This document shows positions 11,776 through 24,010 of a stretch of 64,000 nt of DNA, piece after piece; positions within the stretch are counted from its first letter, which is position 1, and each line of letters starts with the position of its first letter. The DNA lies in assembly GCA_026168455.1 (NCBI GenBank), contig CM047425.1, positions 9,956,001 through 10,020,000 of the forward strand. The letters run 5' to 3'. Below the pieces are notes generated by a model, which saw nothing but the letters and a program-made list of their open reading frames with translations, was not told the DNA's origin and did not search any database. The position numbers and the translations under genes are program-made. The DNA is from Theocolax elegans. Its lineage: Eukaryota; Arthropoda; Insecta; Hymenoptera; Cerocephalidae.

Positions 11776-12599
11776 AAATCCACTTATTTCGGTCTTTCAG
11801 TCAAAATTAAACATTTATTCTCATATAAAACATATAAAACACATATAAAAAATCCAATACCCCAAAAATTAAAATTTTTAGAGGTGTTGGTAGTTTGGGG
11901 ATAATATTTTAAGTAATTTGGTTTTCAAAGAGGTGATTTTTTATTTCATAATTTATATTTATTAAGAGTTTTTGCAGGTCAGTTATATTAATCTACGAGG
12001 GCAGATTATAAGTCAGGGTGGTGCCCAAAATTTTTATTTAATATTTTTTTCATTTTTCGTAATTTTTTAGGTATTTTATATATTTTTATTATAAGTTTTT
12101 ATATATTTGGGAGTAAGTATTTAATTTTTCGGTATTTTATCAGTATTTATACAGTATACAGTATTTAACATCAACTAGCTATGTTATCACAAAGAAAACG
12201 TTACACTTATTAGTAAATCGTCGATTATTGAGGATCAATAATAAATAAATCCAATATATATCACATTTATGACACTTTTCTATTTTTATCGTCATGTAAC
12301 CAATAATTGTATTATATAATCTGAAATGCTTAATTTTCATCTGGGTATATGGATATTTATGTTTTTCACAATAAACTGTAAGCTTTTTGTTTCTACAGTT
12401 TTAGGTTATCGTGTAATTCTGTACGTTAAGTAGGATGCGGTTTATTATTACGGTTATGATAGCCTTTTTTTACAGAAAGTGATCATTTGACCAAAGATGA
12501 ACTATAATTTATACCCGTGTTAGAATTACTTATAACATACAAATCTTAAAGTTGAGTAGATGTTGAGATCTTTATATTTATATATTTACTAGATAATTC
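11776..12599. other. AT-rich DNA, nothing recognised
   Basis: Poly-T and poly-A rich, with repeated CATATAAAA words near 11,820-11,850. No gene, RNA or element found. Confidence 0.4.
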
Positions 12600-13275
12600 T
12601 AAACCTTTGGAAATTGTAATACCATCTATTAGAAATTTTGCCAATAACTCGACTATTTCTGGTAGGTTTGAATTAGATATTCAGCGATGTTTAAATATCT
12701 TCAAGAATTTAGAAATTTAAAAATTTAAACATATAAAAATTTCTGATATATCTAATAGTTATTTTACTATTAACACGACAATTTTTTATAGGTTTGAATT
12801 AGATATTCAGCGATGTTTATTTTAGATATCAAATAATTTAGATCTTAAAAAATTTTTGAATATAAAAATTTCTAAAAAGCCTGGTAAAACATTTAGTTCT
12901 TTATAAATTTTATTCGTAAAAAATATTGTTTTCTAGAAATTTAGATATTTATCTAAAAAAATGTAGTAAAAATGTTACCGTTAACTTGCCAATTTCTGGT
13001 ATGCTTAAACTAAAAATTACAAAGAAATTTTAATCGTTGATAATTTTAATCTTTAAAATTTAGATCCTTAACTAATTACAATCATTAATAATGTCTCGAA
13101 AATTTAGTAAAACGCTTACTATAAACTGGCCAATTTCTGGTAAATTCAAAGTAAAAACTAAAACATATTTATCTTCAATATAATATACAAAACATTAAAT
13201 ATAAACGCACAGACCATTAGTAATTCTAAAAAAAATCTATTAAAAAATATATTAACATTAACTGGCCAATGTCTA
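12600..13275 (+). repeat. Degenerate tandem array, about 125-140-bp period
   Basis: GGTTTGAATTAGATATTCAG recurs at about 12,664 and 12,791. The word GCCAATTTCTGGTA or close variants recurs near 12,988, 13,127 and 13,264, and a related AATTTCTGGTA-type phrase precedes the first unit. This indicates a decayed array of roughly 0.13-kb units ending at the next island. Confidence 0.55.
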
Positions 13276-13565
13276 GGTGCATACGTACATCACGCAAGTA
13301 CACACGAATTTTTCAGCTTTAAACGACAATACAATGATGCGATGTAGAGAATGTTAATGCACAGGTGTCTATAAACGTGTGTATGTATCGTATGTACGGG
13401 TGAGATGGATAGTCGAGATTGCAGGATGAACGACTCTCTCTCTCTCCGCAGCTGAGCGCGCAGCTTTTCGTAAAATTTGTGCGCCGATTTCCGAGTCCCC
13501 GATAACGTGCCACGGATTGAGTTAAATCGATCGTTAAACTGCGACTCCTCCACCTCCCTATGGTG
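13276..13565. other. Complex GC-richer island
   Basis: Higher GC than the flanks, with a CT-rich run near 13,435-13,446. Minus-strand frames of 64 and 87 codons overlap in two registers and have no recognisable domain. Island-series member; coding is unlikely but not excluded. Confidence 0.3.
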
Positions 13566-13691
13566 AAAGAGCCATTCGGTACTTTAGGTGATTTGTCACC
13601 TCATGATTGGATTGTTGAGTGAATCATTTCGAATAGTTAACATATCAGCTATATATAGGGGATCCTCTCTTCTACATCATATATGTACATA

Positions 13692-14348
13692 TGGAGCATT
13701 TCACGTTAACATTTTAAAAGACGGACTGGAAACGCTTCTTTTATTATTGAAACAAATATTTAGGTGCTGGAATTCATTTGTATTAAAGTTAGTTTAACCT
13801 CTAAATGTGAGTTTTTTTTAATTGCAGGTGAATATATCAACTTTTACTGTATATAATATTATGTGGAACATCAACTACTAATTTTCTCTAGAATTTATCT
13901 TTTTTAGGTTAGAATTCTTAATATCAAGATCACTGATACTCATAAACGATAGATCAATGTTCGTATTTAAGAATTAATATTATGTTGATGTAACCCTTTA
14001 TAATAAAGAGATTAAAACAGTCTTTTTTTCATAGTTTTAAGCCCAAAAAAGTAGGCTCTATCTTTCTTTCTTGCCATGTGAAAGGATAAATTCTAGAGAA
14101 AACCTGCAATCAATGCTACGCGTAATCTCATGCACTAAAAGTTGATAGATTTTCAAATAAATATAGTTGTGAACACAGCTGGTGTTAAAAAAATCTAATG
14201 AGGATGAGGTTAGAATAACTTTTAAACAAATTATTTTTAGTACCTTAAAGTTTTTTTTTTTCTATTTTCTAGAAAACATTACCAATCTATATCTAAAATT
14301 TGAGGCATCTTAAAATTTTGATACAATCTTTTGACATAGAATGCTCCA
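13692..14348. mobile_element. Degenerate full-length copy of fold-back family A
   Basis: The left end ATGGAGCATTTCACGTTAAC and the right end ending GACATAGAATGCTCCAT are inverted relatives of the family A termini. Internal family words (CAACTTTTACTGTATA, GAACACAGCTGGTGTT, GGTTAGAATAACTTTT) appear in the expected order, with the arms shortened by deletions. (TA)n-like DNA flanks the right end, as in the reference copy. Confidence 0.65.
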
Positions 14349-14485
14349 TATATATATCTTTTCAATTAAATATAACAAGATATAAAACGAACATTTCGGC
14401 GTATAAAAGGAATTTTATCTTTTTATATATGTTTAGTTCATTGATGAGCAGGATAAATAGAACGGTTTTGAGGTTAGTTACATAT

Positions 14486-14686
14486 TGTTACGTATGAAAA
14501 GGAGAGAAGCGAGAAATAAAAAGGTGGACTGCGGGATTCGACCCCGGGACCTCAGCGTGCGAATCGCGCGCTCTGACCGTCGAGCTACCGTCCACCCGGA
14601 CAGAGCATCGATGATACGACCTACACTTCTTATCTGTCACTTGACTCCTTCTCATATGCCCAAGTCGCGCGGCGATGTCCGTGACA
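14486..14686 (-). mobile_element. Short LTR-like element (TGTTACG...GTGACA) enclosing a tRNA-like domain
   Basis: The 201-bp unit begins TGTTACG and ends GTGACA, and is flanked by the direct repeat ATAT (14,482-14,485 and 14,687-14,690). TG...CA ends with a 4-bp duplication are what retroviral-type integrases leave, so it resembles a solo LTR or a miniature LTR element. A tRNA-like sequence lies inside on the minus strand. A second element of the same design is at 34,704-34,948. It has no coding capacity. It could also be a SINE with coincidental ends, but the matching target duplications argue against that. Confidence 0.6.
14523..14596 (-). tRNA. tRNA-like domain or tRNA pseudogene inside the LTR-like element
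   Basis: Read on the minus strand, the 74-nt segment has a perfect 7-bp acceptor stem (GGTGGAC with GTCCACC), a D stem GCTC/GAGC, and a T arm with loop GTCGAAT close to the B-box consensus. A T-run resembling a Pol III terminator follows. The anticodon arm is poor: the best five-pair stem has a mismatch and the loop lacks U at position 33. It is therefore more likely a tRNA-derived module than a working tRNA; I assign no amino acid. Confidence 0.45.
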
Positions 14687-14690
14687 ATAT

Positions 14691-15260
14691 ATTTTATAGG
14701 TTATGTTTAGACCTTTCTTATCGATTTTTAAGAAATGATAGTTTATGCGGTAAAGATCGGTTCAATTTCTACAAAGGTAATCATATAGGTTAGAAAGAAC
14801 TTAATTTAAAATGTATACGATTTTTTGTTGAAAAGTAGCCATTTTCAATAACACTTGAAATATTACCGACTAACACATAAAATACTGAATTCAAATTAAA
14901 AATCATGGCTTATAATCGATAAGACTAAGACTAAAGTTAAAAGTGAGAATTTTAAGGTTAGGTGAATCCTGATATGTTTGGTCGAATAATTAATTTTTAA
15001 CATAAAAATAACTCGTTTTGCACCTGCAGATTTTAAAAAAAGAAGGAAGAAAAAAAGATACAATAAAAATGATATAATCAAAAATTATATAAAAATAATA
15101 AAATAAATTTAATACAAATTGATATTATAAAATGATATATGAACAACAAGGACATGAACATAAATGATATCCTCAAAAATTATATGCACTAAAATGATAT
15201 AAACATAAATTACATAAATAAAAGTGATATGAAAATAAATGATCAAAAAATTGCCGTAAA
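14691..15260. other. AT-rich DNA with repeated ATGATATAA words
   Basis: From about 15,060 to 15,245 words such as AAAATGATATAA and ATAAATGATAT recur, a low-order degenerate repeat. A GAATTTTAAGGTTAGGTGAATC word lies near 14,951. The 61-codon minus-strand frame here is poly-Phe/Leu low complexity and is not called. Confidence 0.4.
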
Positions 15261-15435
15261 CAGACGCTTCCTAAAGAGACGATAAAACACGAAAAGTTTC
15301 ATTCGATTATTCGTCCTCTGGGTGGCTGTTGCCGCGGTACCATCAAAATTGCACTACATCGCCTCGTAACAATTATTAGCAACGCTGAAGCGACTAAGCC
15401 TGGAAGTGGCGCAATAATATGCATAGAACGAGAAT

Positions 15436-15477
<42 letters not shown>

Positions 15478-15590
15478 ATCTACCTCCATTACATTAGCCA
15501 TAGCGTTAACACGCGTGCGCCATGGTGTGTCAAACGATCCGGAAATAAACGATACACGCACACACCGAGCGGACTAGCACCCAAAAATAT
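15261..15590. other. Complex island with (GA)n tract
   Basis: A GC-richer stretch rich in CG dinucleotides, with a (GA)n run at about 15,439-15,472, an ATATGCAT word near 15,417 and a CGCGTGCGCCATGG patch near 15,512. It has no coding frame and sharp AT-rich borders, making it one of the best candidates for a conserved non-coding element. Confidence 0.4.
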
Positions 15591-15599
15591 AATGACAAA

Positions 15600-16980
15600 T
15601 GACATGGGATTTTAAATGAATTAAAAATTGATAACAAATTACAGTTGATTTCCGTATTGGAAAATGGTATTATTTTAATAAATATAAAATTATTTTATAA
15701 AATTTCAAACTTAATTACAGATTTTAAATGATTTCAAATTAAATTTCACGTGGTTGCAAATTACTAAATCTTATTTCAATTTATGTGATAATGAAATGGA
15801 TTTCAAATTGACAAGGATTTCAATAATTGATTTCATATTTTAAATGGAAACGAATTTTATTTATGTTATTTAATTGATGTGATATTGATCGTGTAATATG
15901 AATTGATTTCAAAATCAAATGATTCGAAAGTTGATTTCATAATTCAAGTATTTTGAAATTATTTTCATATATCAAATAGTGTTAAATTCATAATTCTAGT
16001 ACATTTTACATTGATTTCATATTTCAAATAATTTCGAAAATATTTTCCAACTTCAGACAATTTCAGATTTAGTTTCAAATACGATATAAAAATAACAAAT
16101 AATTTTAAAATTGTATTCTAACTTCAAATGTTTTTAGTTTTAATTCTTTACTTGAAAGGATTTAAAAAAATTTCAAATTTTCTATAATTATCAAAATTTT
16201 AATTGATTTTGAAATGCTATCAATTTTATTACGCAATAATGATTTCAAACGTTTCTTATGACTATATAATCTTGTTTTCACATGCGGGGTAGGATTGATG
16301 ATTTTCAGTGTGATGAGATCTTCATTGATCACAATTTTGATTATAATATTTCATATAGTTTTATATTTATTCTAATTTTAATTGATTTCAAATTCGATTT
16401 ATATTTCAAATGATTTCTTATTATTTTCAAATTTTATATAATTTCTTATTAAATTCAAATTTTAAATGATTTTATAATTCAAATTTGAATTAATTTAATT
16501 AATTTCGATGTATATTTAAACATTTTTTTATTAATGTTAATTATCTTTTTGATGTTTTCTAAATCAGTTCTTAGCTATTCAAATTTTAATTGATATTTTA
16601 TTGATTTCTAATTTCTATTCATTTCAATTTTGATTTTTATTTTTTCAAATTGTTTCGTAATTGTTTATATTGTAATTGGTTTTAATTCGATTTATATTAC
16701 AAAGGTTTCTTATCAATTTTACATTATAAATAATTTCAAAATTGCTATGAATTTTAAAAGCCCATATACCTTACTTAAAAATTAAATAATTTTCAAACCG
16801 AGCCTAAATTTCGCAAAGATTTCGAATGATTTTAAACAAATACACCATAATTTCAACATATAATATTGACATTTTATCAAAAAAATAAACAGACATTTTG
16901 AATGATGCATCAAAACGATAATTTCGTAAAATTGCAACGACATCAACGATTTCACACGATTGCAATCACGATTTCATACG
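15600..16980. repeat. Degenerate TGATTTCAAATT array
   Basis: Nearly 1.4 kb in which TGATTTCAAAT, ATTTCAAATT and close variants recur every 20-50 bases in one orientation, with little other sequence complexity. It reads as an old minisatellite expanded from a roughly 12-base word. No gene seen. Confidence 0.5.
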
Positions 16981-17620
16981 ATGTCGGTTAACTCACCAGA
17001 CACACCATTCTAATTCCTAACATTTCCAGGATCCACCCAATTATTATTATTATTTGTTTTAACCTCAATTATACAATCCGTAACGAGAGAAGAAGGGATG
17101 GGGCAGTAAAAATCGCAAGGTAGAGAGAGGCAAAACCGTAAAATCAAGCCGTTCTCGTTATTATAACGAATGTTGAATATTCCTTTATACTTTCGTCGTA
17201 AGACGTCGGATGGTGCTCTCGTATCGGCCATGTAAACGAGAAGATTTTACGTTATAACAAGCTGTAAGTAAACGTAGTTTGTGTATGTATGTATATACCT
17301 TAGGTGGTGGGCCATTGGGTTAACGAGCGAACGTTAAAGTTAAAAACAACATTTGAAGAGGTAGTTGAACGACTAGAGAGAGATGACTTCTCCATCGTTA
17401 CGTACGCCTTTTCTACGATTTCGAAGTAGGGAGATGGTTCTTCGCTCAGTGTTGCTGTTCTTAGTGAATGTGAAACATTTTTGGAACGTTGCACGAAAGC
17501 GGTCCGCGAGATCGTAAAATTTGGAATCTTAATTGTCGGGTTTCGATTTGATATCTTAGCGAGCATTTACTTTGGAGGAATGGAGAGAGGAGGAGGTAGA
17601 GTGAGGTTATGTATATCAGG
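16981..17620. other. Complex GC-richer island
   Basis: Mixed composition with (TTA)n at about 17,040-17,055, and purine-rich and CG-containing stretches. Minus-strand frames of 73 and 88 codons have no domain I recognise, and the first includes an Asn run encoded by the trinucleotide repeat. Treated as non-coding. Confidence 0.3.
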
Positions 17621-18245
17621 AATGAGATATTGAAAGTATTTTGTAGTGGGATTCAGGTGAATTCGGATGTGGCGTGTATTGGGAAGTATAGTAAAATTGG
17701 TTAATTTTAATTTGTAAAAAAGTGGAGGTTAAGTCATTTTTTTTGCTGAGATTGAGTAAAATATTGAAAACGTTTAGATATTTAGAAATTCAGATTTTTA
17801 ATAAATTAGATATCTAGAAAATTAGTTTTCAGAAATTTGAAGTTTAGAAATTTAGATATTCAGAATATTAGGTATTTAAACTTAATTTATTTCAATTCTT
17901 AAAAATTTAAATTTTTATAATTTAAAAATTTATTTTAAAAAACATCTAATACAATTTTTTTCAATGAAACAGTTAGTTTCCGCAAGTTAGGTCAACACAA
18001 GAGATACAAAAGGTTTAAAAAAATTATTAAGCATTTAAAACAAACATCTAAAATTATTTGGCAAGGATTTTTGGTATTCTCGTTATAAAATCTTAAGCTC
18101 TTGATGAATTTAGATACACAAAACATTATAGAAATTAATGTAACTCTTAAAGTATTCAAAAAGAAATTTAGATCTCTAGAAAATTGAAAATATCTAATAC
18201 TTATATATCTTTCACCCATTTTTTTTGTAAAAAAAGCATCATGGG
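17621..18245. other. AT-rich DNA with degenerate TTTAGAAATTTAG words
   Basis: Between about 17,770 and 17,945 words like AGAAATTTAGATATT recur irregularly. No gene or element end is seen before the TIR element that begins at 18,250. Confidence 0.4.
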
Positions 18246-18249
18246 ATAT

Positions 18250-19560
18250 GGGCAAATCTCCCTAACTTTTTTTTTGTGTCACTCACTGATTTAGCAGCTT
18301 TAAAATGTGTTTAAAGCCTCTTTGTACCAGTTTCAATTTATAGTTCTATACTCCATCTATACGGTTAAAGCTCAATAGATACTTTGTCAAACTTATTTGT
18401 CTCAAATTGATGCTTCAATAATTGAAAAATGTAAGAAAAATGATGAAATATCGTGTCACTTGGAAAAAATAATTTATTATGGTTACTGTAAAATTTGGAG
18501 CATTGCTTGGAAATGGTTGAAACTTTAAACAAATATTCTATTTTAATAGTGCATCAAAAAAGTCTTCCATATTTTGATGTGCCCCTATTCCAATAAAAAG
18601 TTTCAATGGTTTGAAATTGTGTCACTGGAATTTCACTAAATTTTAAATTATCATATTTTTCTTTCTATTGACTGGAGCATTTTCGAAATCAGCAAATAAC
18701 CAAATTCTACATTTAGTAGATGTAAAAAGAAATAGATTGAGGTATAGCAGCAAGTATGTGCTTGCAAAAATGAAGTAGAAGATAAAATTTAAGTAAAAGA
18801 GTTCATGCGAAACTCGTCGAAAAATTCATAGCAATGTGACTGTGGAAGACTGTCATATTTTTTCTGTATACAGCACATCAAAATAGTAAAAATCTCTTAA
18901 AGAACATATTAAATCCAACAATCTATCAAATTTACAGAGTTTTTTTATTAATGCTCCAAAAGTTACAGCAATGTAAACCATTTTTTTAAGAAGAGCTGAT
19001 TTAAAAAAAATTAACTAAAATTTTTTAAAACATGTATAAATTACAAATTGGATTTTCTGTGACAAGTAGAATACATCTGCATTGAAATTTCAATAAAATT
19101 TAGTATTATTTCCACAAACTATTGGCCGAAATCGTACGCGTTTACTAGAATTTACGGAACCGACCGATGTTTACTAACAGATAGACTTAACTTGATAGCA
19201 CGGTTTGCATGAAAATTTTCGTATGAGAAAAGGAAGGGGAGGGAAATTTAGAGTTCTATTGTGTGGAATTTTCAATTATATCGACTATAAGTTGTTATTC
19301 TGTAACAGTTACTGATGCTTATTATATTTCGTTATATTTTTATTATTCTATGCTTTATAAATAAAATCTTAAAAACCATATCACTATTTTTTCTGATCTT
19401 ATTATAAAAACATTGAAATATTCGCTCACAACTTTTGGAGCATTTCTAGCTCATGAAAGCACATTCTTAACCTTTCATACCAAATTTCAAAGGTGTGCTC
19501 CTAAAATTACTTGATCCCACAGTTTTTTCGCCAAAAATTAAAAGTTAGGGAGATTTGCCC
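18250..19560 (+). mobile_element. TIR element family B, copy 1 (1.31 kb)
   Basis: Begins GGGCAAATCTCCCTAACTTT and ends with the exact inverted form, giving terminal inverted repeats of about 21 bp. Both sides are flanked by ATAT, either a target duplication or part of a palindromic end. The interior has repeated GGAGCAT/ATGCTCC words in both orientations and CACATCAAAATA words, but no open frame that looks coding, so it is non-autonomous. A second copy in opposite orientation is at 21,596-22,924. I cannot assign a superfamily. Confidence 0.8.
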
Positions 19561-20640
19561 ATATAGCCGCATAACATTTTGCTGGTGTCATAGTTCATCT
19601 TGCGACAGGCGTCTAAGGTATGATCTACAGTTCCTTACTGATGACTCCAAACTGGAGATCAAGTACGAAACGCCTTAAAATTTGTTTAATTTTTGAAAAA
19701 GGCCATTCTTTGGTAAATTCCACCAATCCATAGTGGACGAAGAGAAAAATGAGCCTGCTTTATGTCAAAAGTAAAACTTTAGTCCGGAAAGACTGATAAA
19801 TATACATTATATAAATATTATCCGAACGTTAAATTCATTTTTTATTTAAAAAATGGATTATTATATCCTATAAATAGCTATTTTAATCTTATATCATCCA
19901 GGTTAGAAATTAAAGTTTTATGATCATTTTTTATTTCGGATGATACCTAGCTATTTTACCGTAAATGGTCAAAAACTGGTTTTAGTTAACCTCAAAATCA
20001 TTAGAAATTTCTGAGTAGGTTAGAAAGAAAATGATGAAATGTATGCGGTTCTTTACCAATAATACTATTTAACAAATTCAAGTCATCACTAAATTTAACT
20101 TAGTGTCTGACAATTTTAGATTATAAAGCACTTTTCTCCACCTACGTTACGAAAGTGGCATAAAATATATACAATTCCTTATCAAGAATCAACTATGAAT
20201 CTTACTATTACCAAACTAAATTACAGTTAGTACCAAGTTTAACCTTAAAACATTTGCAATTTTGAGGTTGTAAAATTATGATTAACAATGCATCTTAGCA
20301 ATTTGCTCCAATAATTATGAAAGCGTCCTAATTTAACAAAACTAAAAATTCAAATAATTTCCTCGATATAAACTGGCGAATTCTTTTTAAACAAAGTAAA
20401 TAGCAGCTACAACTCGTTGCAACTTACAATATAACTTTTTTTAAATATCCTTAATAAAAAATTCAAAAGATCTTATTCAAAATCCACTTAACGATCAACA
20501 TCCAAGAAATCGTTTCACATAACCTCAAAACCACCTAGCATACTGAAAAACAATCCACGTAAAAAAAATATAGGTTATAATAACATACAATAAACAAATT
20601 AAATATTATAATATTTTATTGTTTATTATAATTTTCCAAA
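19561..20640. other. AT-rich DNA; holds the second copy of a dispersed repeat near 19,782-19,860
   Basis: The repeat shared with 1098-1190 lies here (GATAAATATACATTATA, then CCGAACGTTAAATTCA). CTAACCTC and related words occur near 19,985 and 20,521 in minus orientation. No gene is recognised. Confidence 0.4.
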
Positions 20641-20900
20641 GTTTTATGTGTCGCAGCGCGTATATATATATATATATATACATATATCCTCGAGAGATTC
20701 ATAAATGCAGGTTGTCAGAAGATTCCCACGAGATTCCCACCCCTGGTATACATGCATAAATGGACGTATTATCGCGACAGCCTAGTTTACAAGTGCAATA
20801 TCACGGCAGTCAAATTCACACGTATACACACACGCACATACACAAATTTCTATCTCTTGGAAAATTTGTAATGTTTCCCAGAATGTTTATACGTATATGT
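20641..20900. other. Complex island with (TA)n tract
   Basis: GC-richer sequence with (TA)n at about 20,660-20,680 and a CACACACGCACATACAC patch near 20,827. No coding frame of note. Island-series member. Confidence 0.35.
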
Positions 20901-21595
20901 ATATATGGGTGCGTGCATATATATAAATTCATTCAAATAATTTATAAGCAGTAATTTAGTGATTTATAGGTGTATTTTATAAAACTACCATGGAAATTTA
21001 GGTACATTTGAATAGATGCGCTCGTTTTTCAAAATTTACGTTTTTTTTCTTTAGTTATAGGAGGACATTATCGTGACGGATGTATTTGTTATATTATTTA
21101 ATTACACGTAGTCGTACAAATGGAGGATCGTGAGTTTAGTTGAAACCATGTTTGGGCCATTAATTATACGAACTTAATGGCCACTTTTGGTCAATCGGCT
21201 AGTTTTTGGCCAAATAAACGTTTCATGACTGCTTTGATTTCCACTAGGGAAGTTAAAATGATATTAAATGGGAATTTTATTTCATTTTATTACCTTGATT
21301 AACGGGATGTGAACTCCAAAAAAATTTGAATTTGTTGAAAAAACCTTAATGCTATTGTGTTTTCTTTGAAGATAATCTGTGAATCTTTTTTGATTTCTTT
21401 ATTATGAATCATTGAGATTTGTGTACTACCATGGATAATCATTTTTTTAGTTGTATATTTTACCGACCAAAAATGTTTATTCCGTGTAATTAATTAATAA
21501 TCAATTATTTCGTATACACATGTGATGCATCTTTGTCACGAAATTCAGAATTTTTGAAATTTTCTAGGTAGGTCTCTGCGATTTGGATGACATAT
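20901..21595. other. AT-rich DNA, nothing recognised
   Basis: Spacer between the two inverted copies of TIR family B. No gene, RNA or repeat signature found. Confidence 0.4.
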
Positions 21596-22924
21596 GGGCA
21601 AATCTCCCTAACTTTTAATTTTGGCGAAAAAACGTGGGATCAAGCAATTTTAGGGGCAAACCTTTGAAATGTGGTGTGAAAGGTTAAGAATATTATTGGA
21701 ATTGATTGGTATAATGTGCTTTCATGAGCTAGAAATGCTCCAAAAGTTGTGCGCAATATTTCATTTTTTTTATAATAAGATCAGAAAAAAAAGTGATATG
21801 GTTTTTAAGATTTTATTTATAAAGCATAGAATAATAAAAATATAACGAAATATAATAAACATCAGTAACTGTTACAGAATAACAACTTATAGTCGATATA
21901 ATTGAAAATTCCACAGAATAGAACTCTAAATTTCCCTCCCCTCCCTTTTCTCATACGAAAATTTTCATGCAAACCGTGCTATCAAGTTAAGTCTATCTGT
22001 TAGTAAACATCGGTCGGTTCCGTAAATTCTAGTAAACGCGTACGATTTCGGCCAATAGTTTGTGGAAATAATACTAAATTTTATTGAAATTTCAATGCAG
22101 ATGTATTCTACTTGTCACAAAAAATCCAATTTGTAATTTATACATGTTTTAAAAAATTTTAGTTAATTTTTTTTAAATCAGCTCTTCTTAAAAAAATGAT
22201 TTACATTGCTGTAACTTTTGGAGCATTAATAGAAAAACTCTGTAAATTTGACAGATTGTTGGATTTAATATGTTCTTTAGAGATTTTTACTATTTTGATG
22301 TGCTGTATACAGAAAAAATATGACAGTCTTCCAAAGTCACATTGCTATGAATTTTTCGACGAGTTTCGCATGAACTCTTTTACTTAAATTTTATTTTCTA
22401 CTTCATTTTTGTAAGCACATACTTGTGCTATACCTCAATCTATTTCTTTTTACATTTACTAAATGTAGAATTTGGTTATTTGCTGATTTCGAAAATGCTC
22501 CAGTCAATAGAAAGAAAAATATGATAATTTTAAAATTTAGTGAAATTCCAGTGACACAATTTCAAACCAGTGAAACTTTTTATTGGAATAGAGCACATCA
22601 AAATATGGAAGACATTTTGATGCACTATTAAAATAGAATATTTGTTTAAAGTTTCAACCATTTCCAAGCAATGCTCCAAATTTTACACTAACCATAATAA
22701 ATTATTTTTTACAAGTGACACGATATATTTCATCATTTTTCTTACATTTTTCAATTATTGAAGCATCAATTTGAGACAAAGGAGTTTGACAAAGTATCTA
22801 TTGAGCTTTAACCGTATAGATGGAGTATAGAACTATAAATTGAAACTGGTACAAAGAGGTTAAACACATTTTAAAGCTGCTAAATCAGTGAGTGACACAA
22901 AAAAAAAGTTAGGGAGATTTGCCC
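21596..22924 (-). mobile_element. TIR element family B, copy 2, inverted (1.33 kb)
   Basis: Same terminal inverted repeats as copy 1 and the same interior in reverse complement. For example, GCTGCTAAATCAGTGAGTGA near its right end matches the left end of copy 1. It is flanked by ATAT on both sides. Differences from copy 1 are sparse substitutions and short indels. Frames of 63 and 68 codons inside are AT-driven and not preserved as a gene. The pair forms a large inverted repeat with a 2-kb loop. Confidence 0.8.
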
Positions 22925-23625
22925 ATATATATAGAAATATATTTAATACCAATTTTATAATTTAAAATCGTTAACGTTTTTTAGGTTAGCGTTCCCTAGT
23001 AGCAATGTAAACAATTTTAAGGTAGAAAACAAATAGTTTTTAGAAAAATGGGTAGATAATATGGATTATTACGATCTATAAAATACTTAATTCTAACCTC
23101 AAAACGTTAAAAATGGTCTAATTTCTATACTCGGGTAATAATTATATGTATCTCCTAACGACAATCATAAAATTTATGAAACGTTTAATAGGCGAAACCT
23201 AGTTGTTTCATTAAAAATAGCAACTATTGTTCGTAATTATTGGCTAATAAATGGTTTCAACTAACCTCAAAATACTCACGTTCTCCTGTCGTCAAAATTT
23301 AGTTACATAAATTAATATAAGATAATTAATTCATATCTGTCAACATTATTGTTCCAATATTTTGTTAACCTAACCATACCATCAATTATTCCAAAAATCA
23401 TTACGATCCTACATATAACTACCACCATACAATTCTTTTTTCTTCTTACAGAACACAAAACATACACACCGATTATCTCAAAACAATGAAAATCAATGAG
23501 TCTTATAAGATTGAAGAGATTAAATCTTTGCACACATTGTGTTTCGTGCAAGGTATACAGTCACTAAAGAATGAATAAAAAATTATTTTTTATTTCTATT
23601 ATTTTTCTTACTAAAGGTAAGAGCG
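22925..23625. other. AT-rich DNA with minus-orientation CTAACCTCAAAA words
   Basis: CTAACCTCAAAA-type words lie near 23,093 and 23,263. The 79-codon minus-strand frame at 23,312-23,551 has no recognisable domain; I do not call it. Confidence 0.35.
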
Positions 23626-24010
23626 ATGTATATATATATATATATATATATAAGTAAAAGACAGGAGGATGCGACTCTCGTGCGAAAAGACAAATAGTAC
23701 GAAAAGCTGGCGGGACGCCACGGCGATTTATTTATTTTTCGTCGAGGCGCTCGCCCTAACCTCACTTCTCTTTCTCTCCTTGGAAATATACAGAACCCGG
23801 GTACTATACAAACAACGAAGATGGCAAAAACATTTTATTACGCAATTAAGCTGTATATATACGCGGGTGACGACAATATTTTAGGAGGGACGATAAAAAC
23901 TCCGCAGACGCCATTTACAGTCATCCTCCCCTCCCTCTCTACTCCTTTTTTAACCAATGGCGAAAAGTCGGCCTGTGTGAAATTTTTTTTAATCACTTTA
24001 TGGAAAATGT
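23626..24010. other. Complex GC-richer island with (TA)n
   Basis: A (TA)n tract at about 23,630-23,652 precedes 330 bases of mixed, CG-containing sequence, including a CCCTCCC run near 23,927. Overlapping short frames on both strands lack domains. Island-series member. Confidence 0.35.

Noticed and set aside
15350..15372. miR-92-like AATTGCACTA word
   Set aside because: Only the seed-like word matches; the following bases differ from the known family as I recall it and no hairpin is formed by the flanks.
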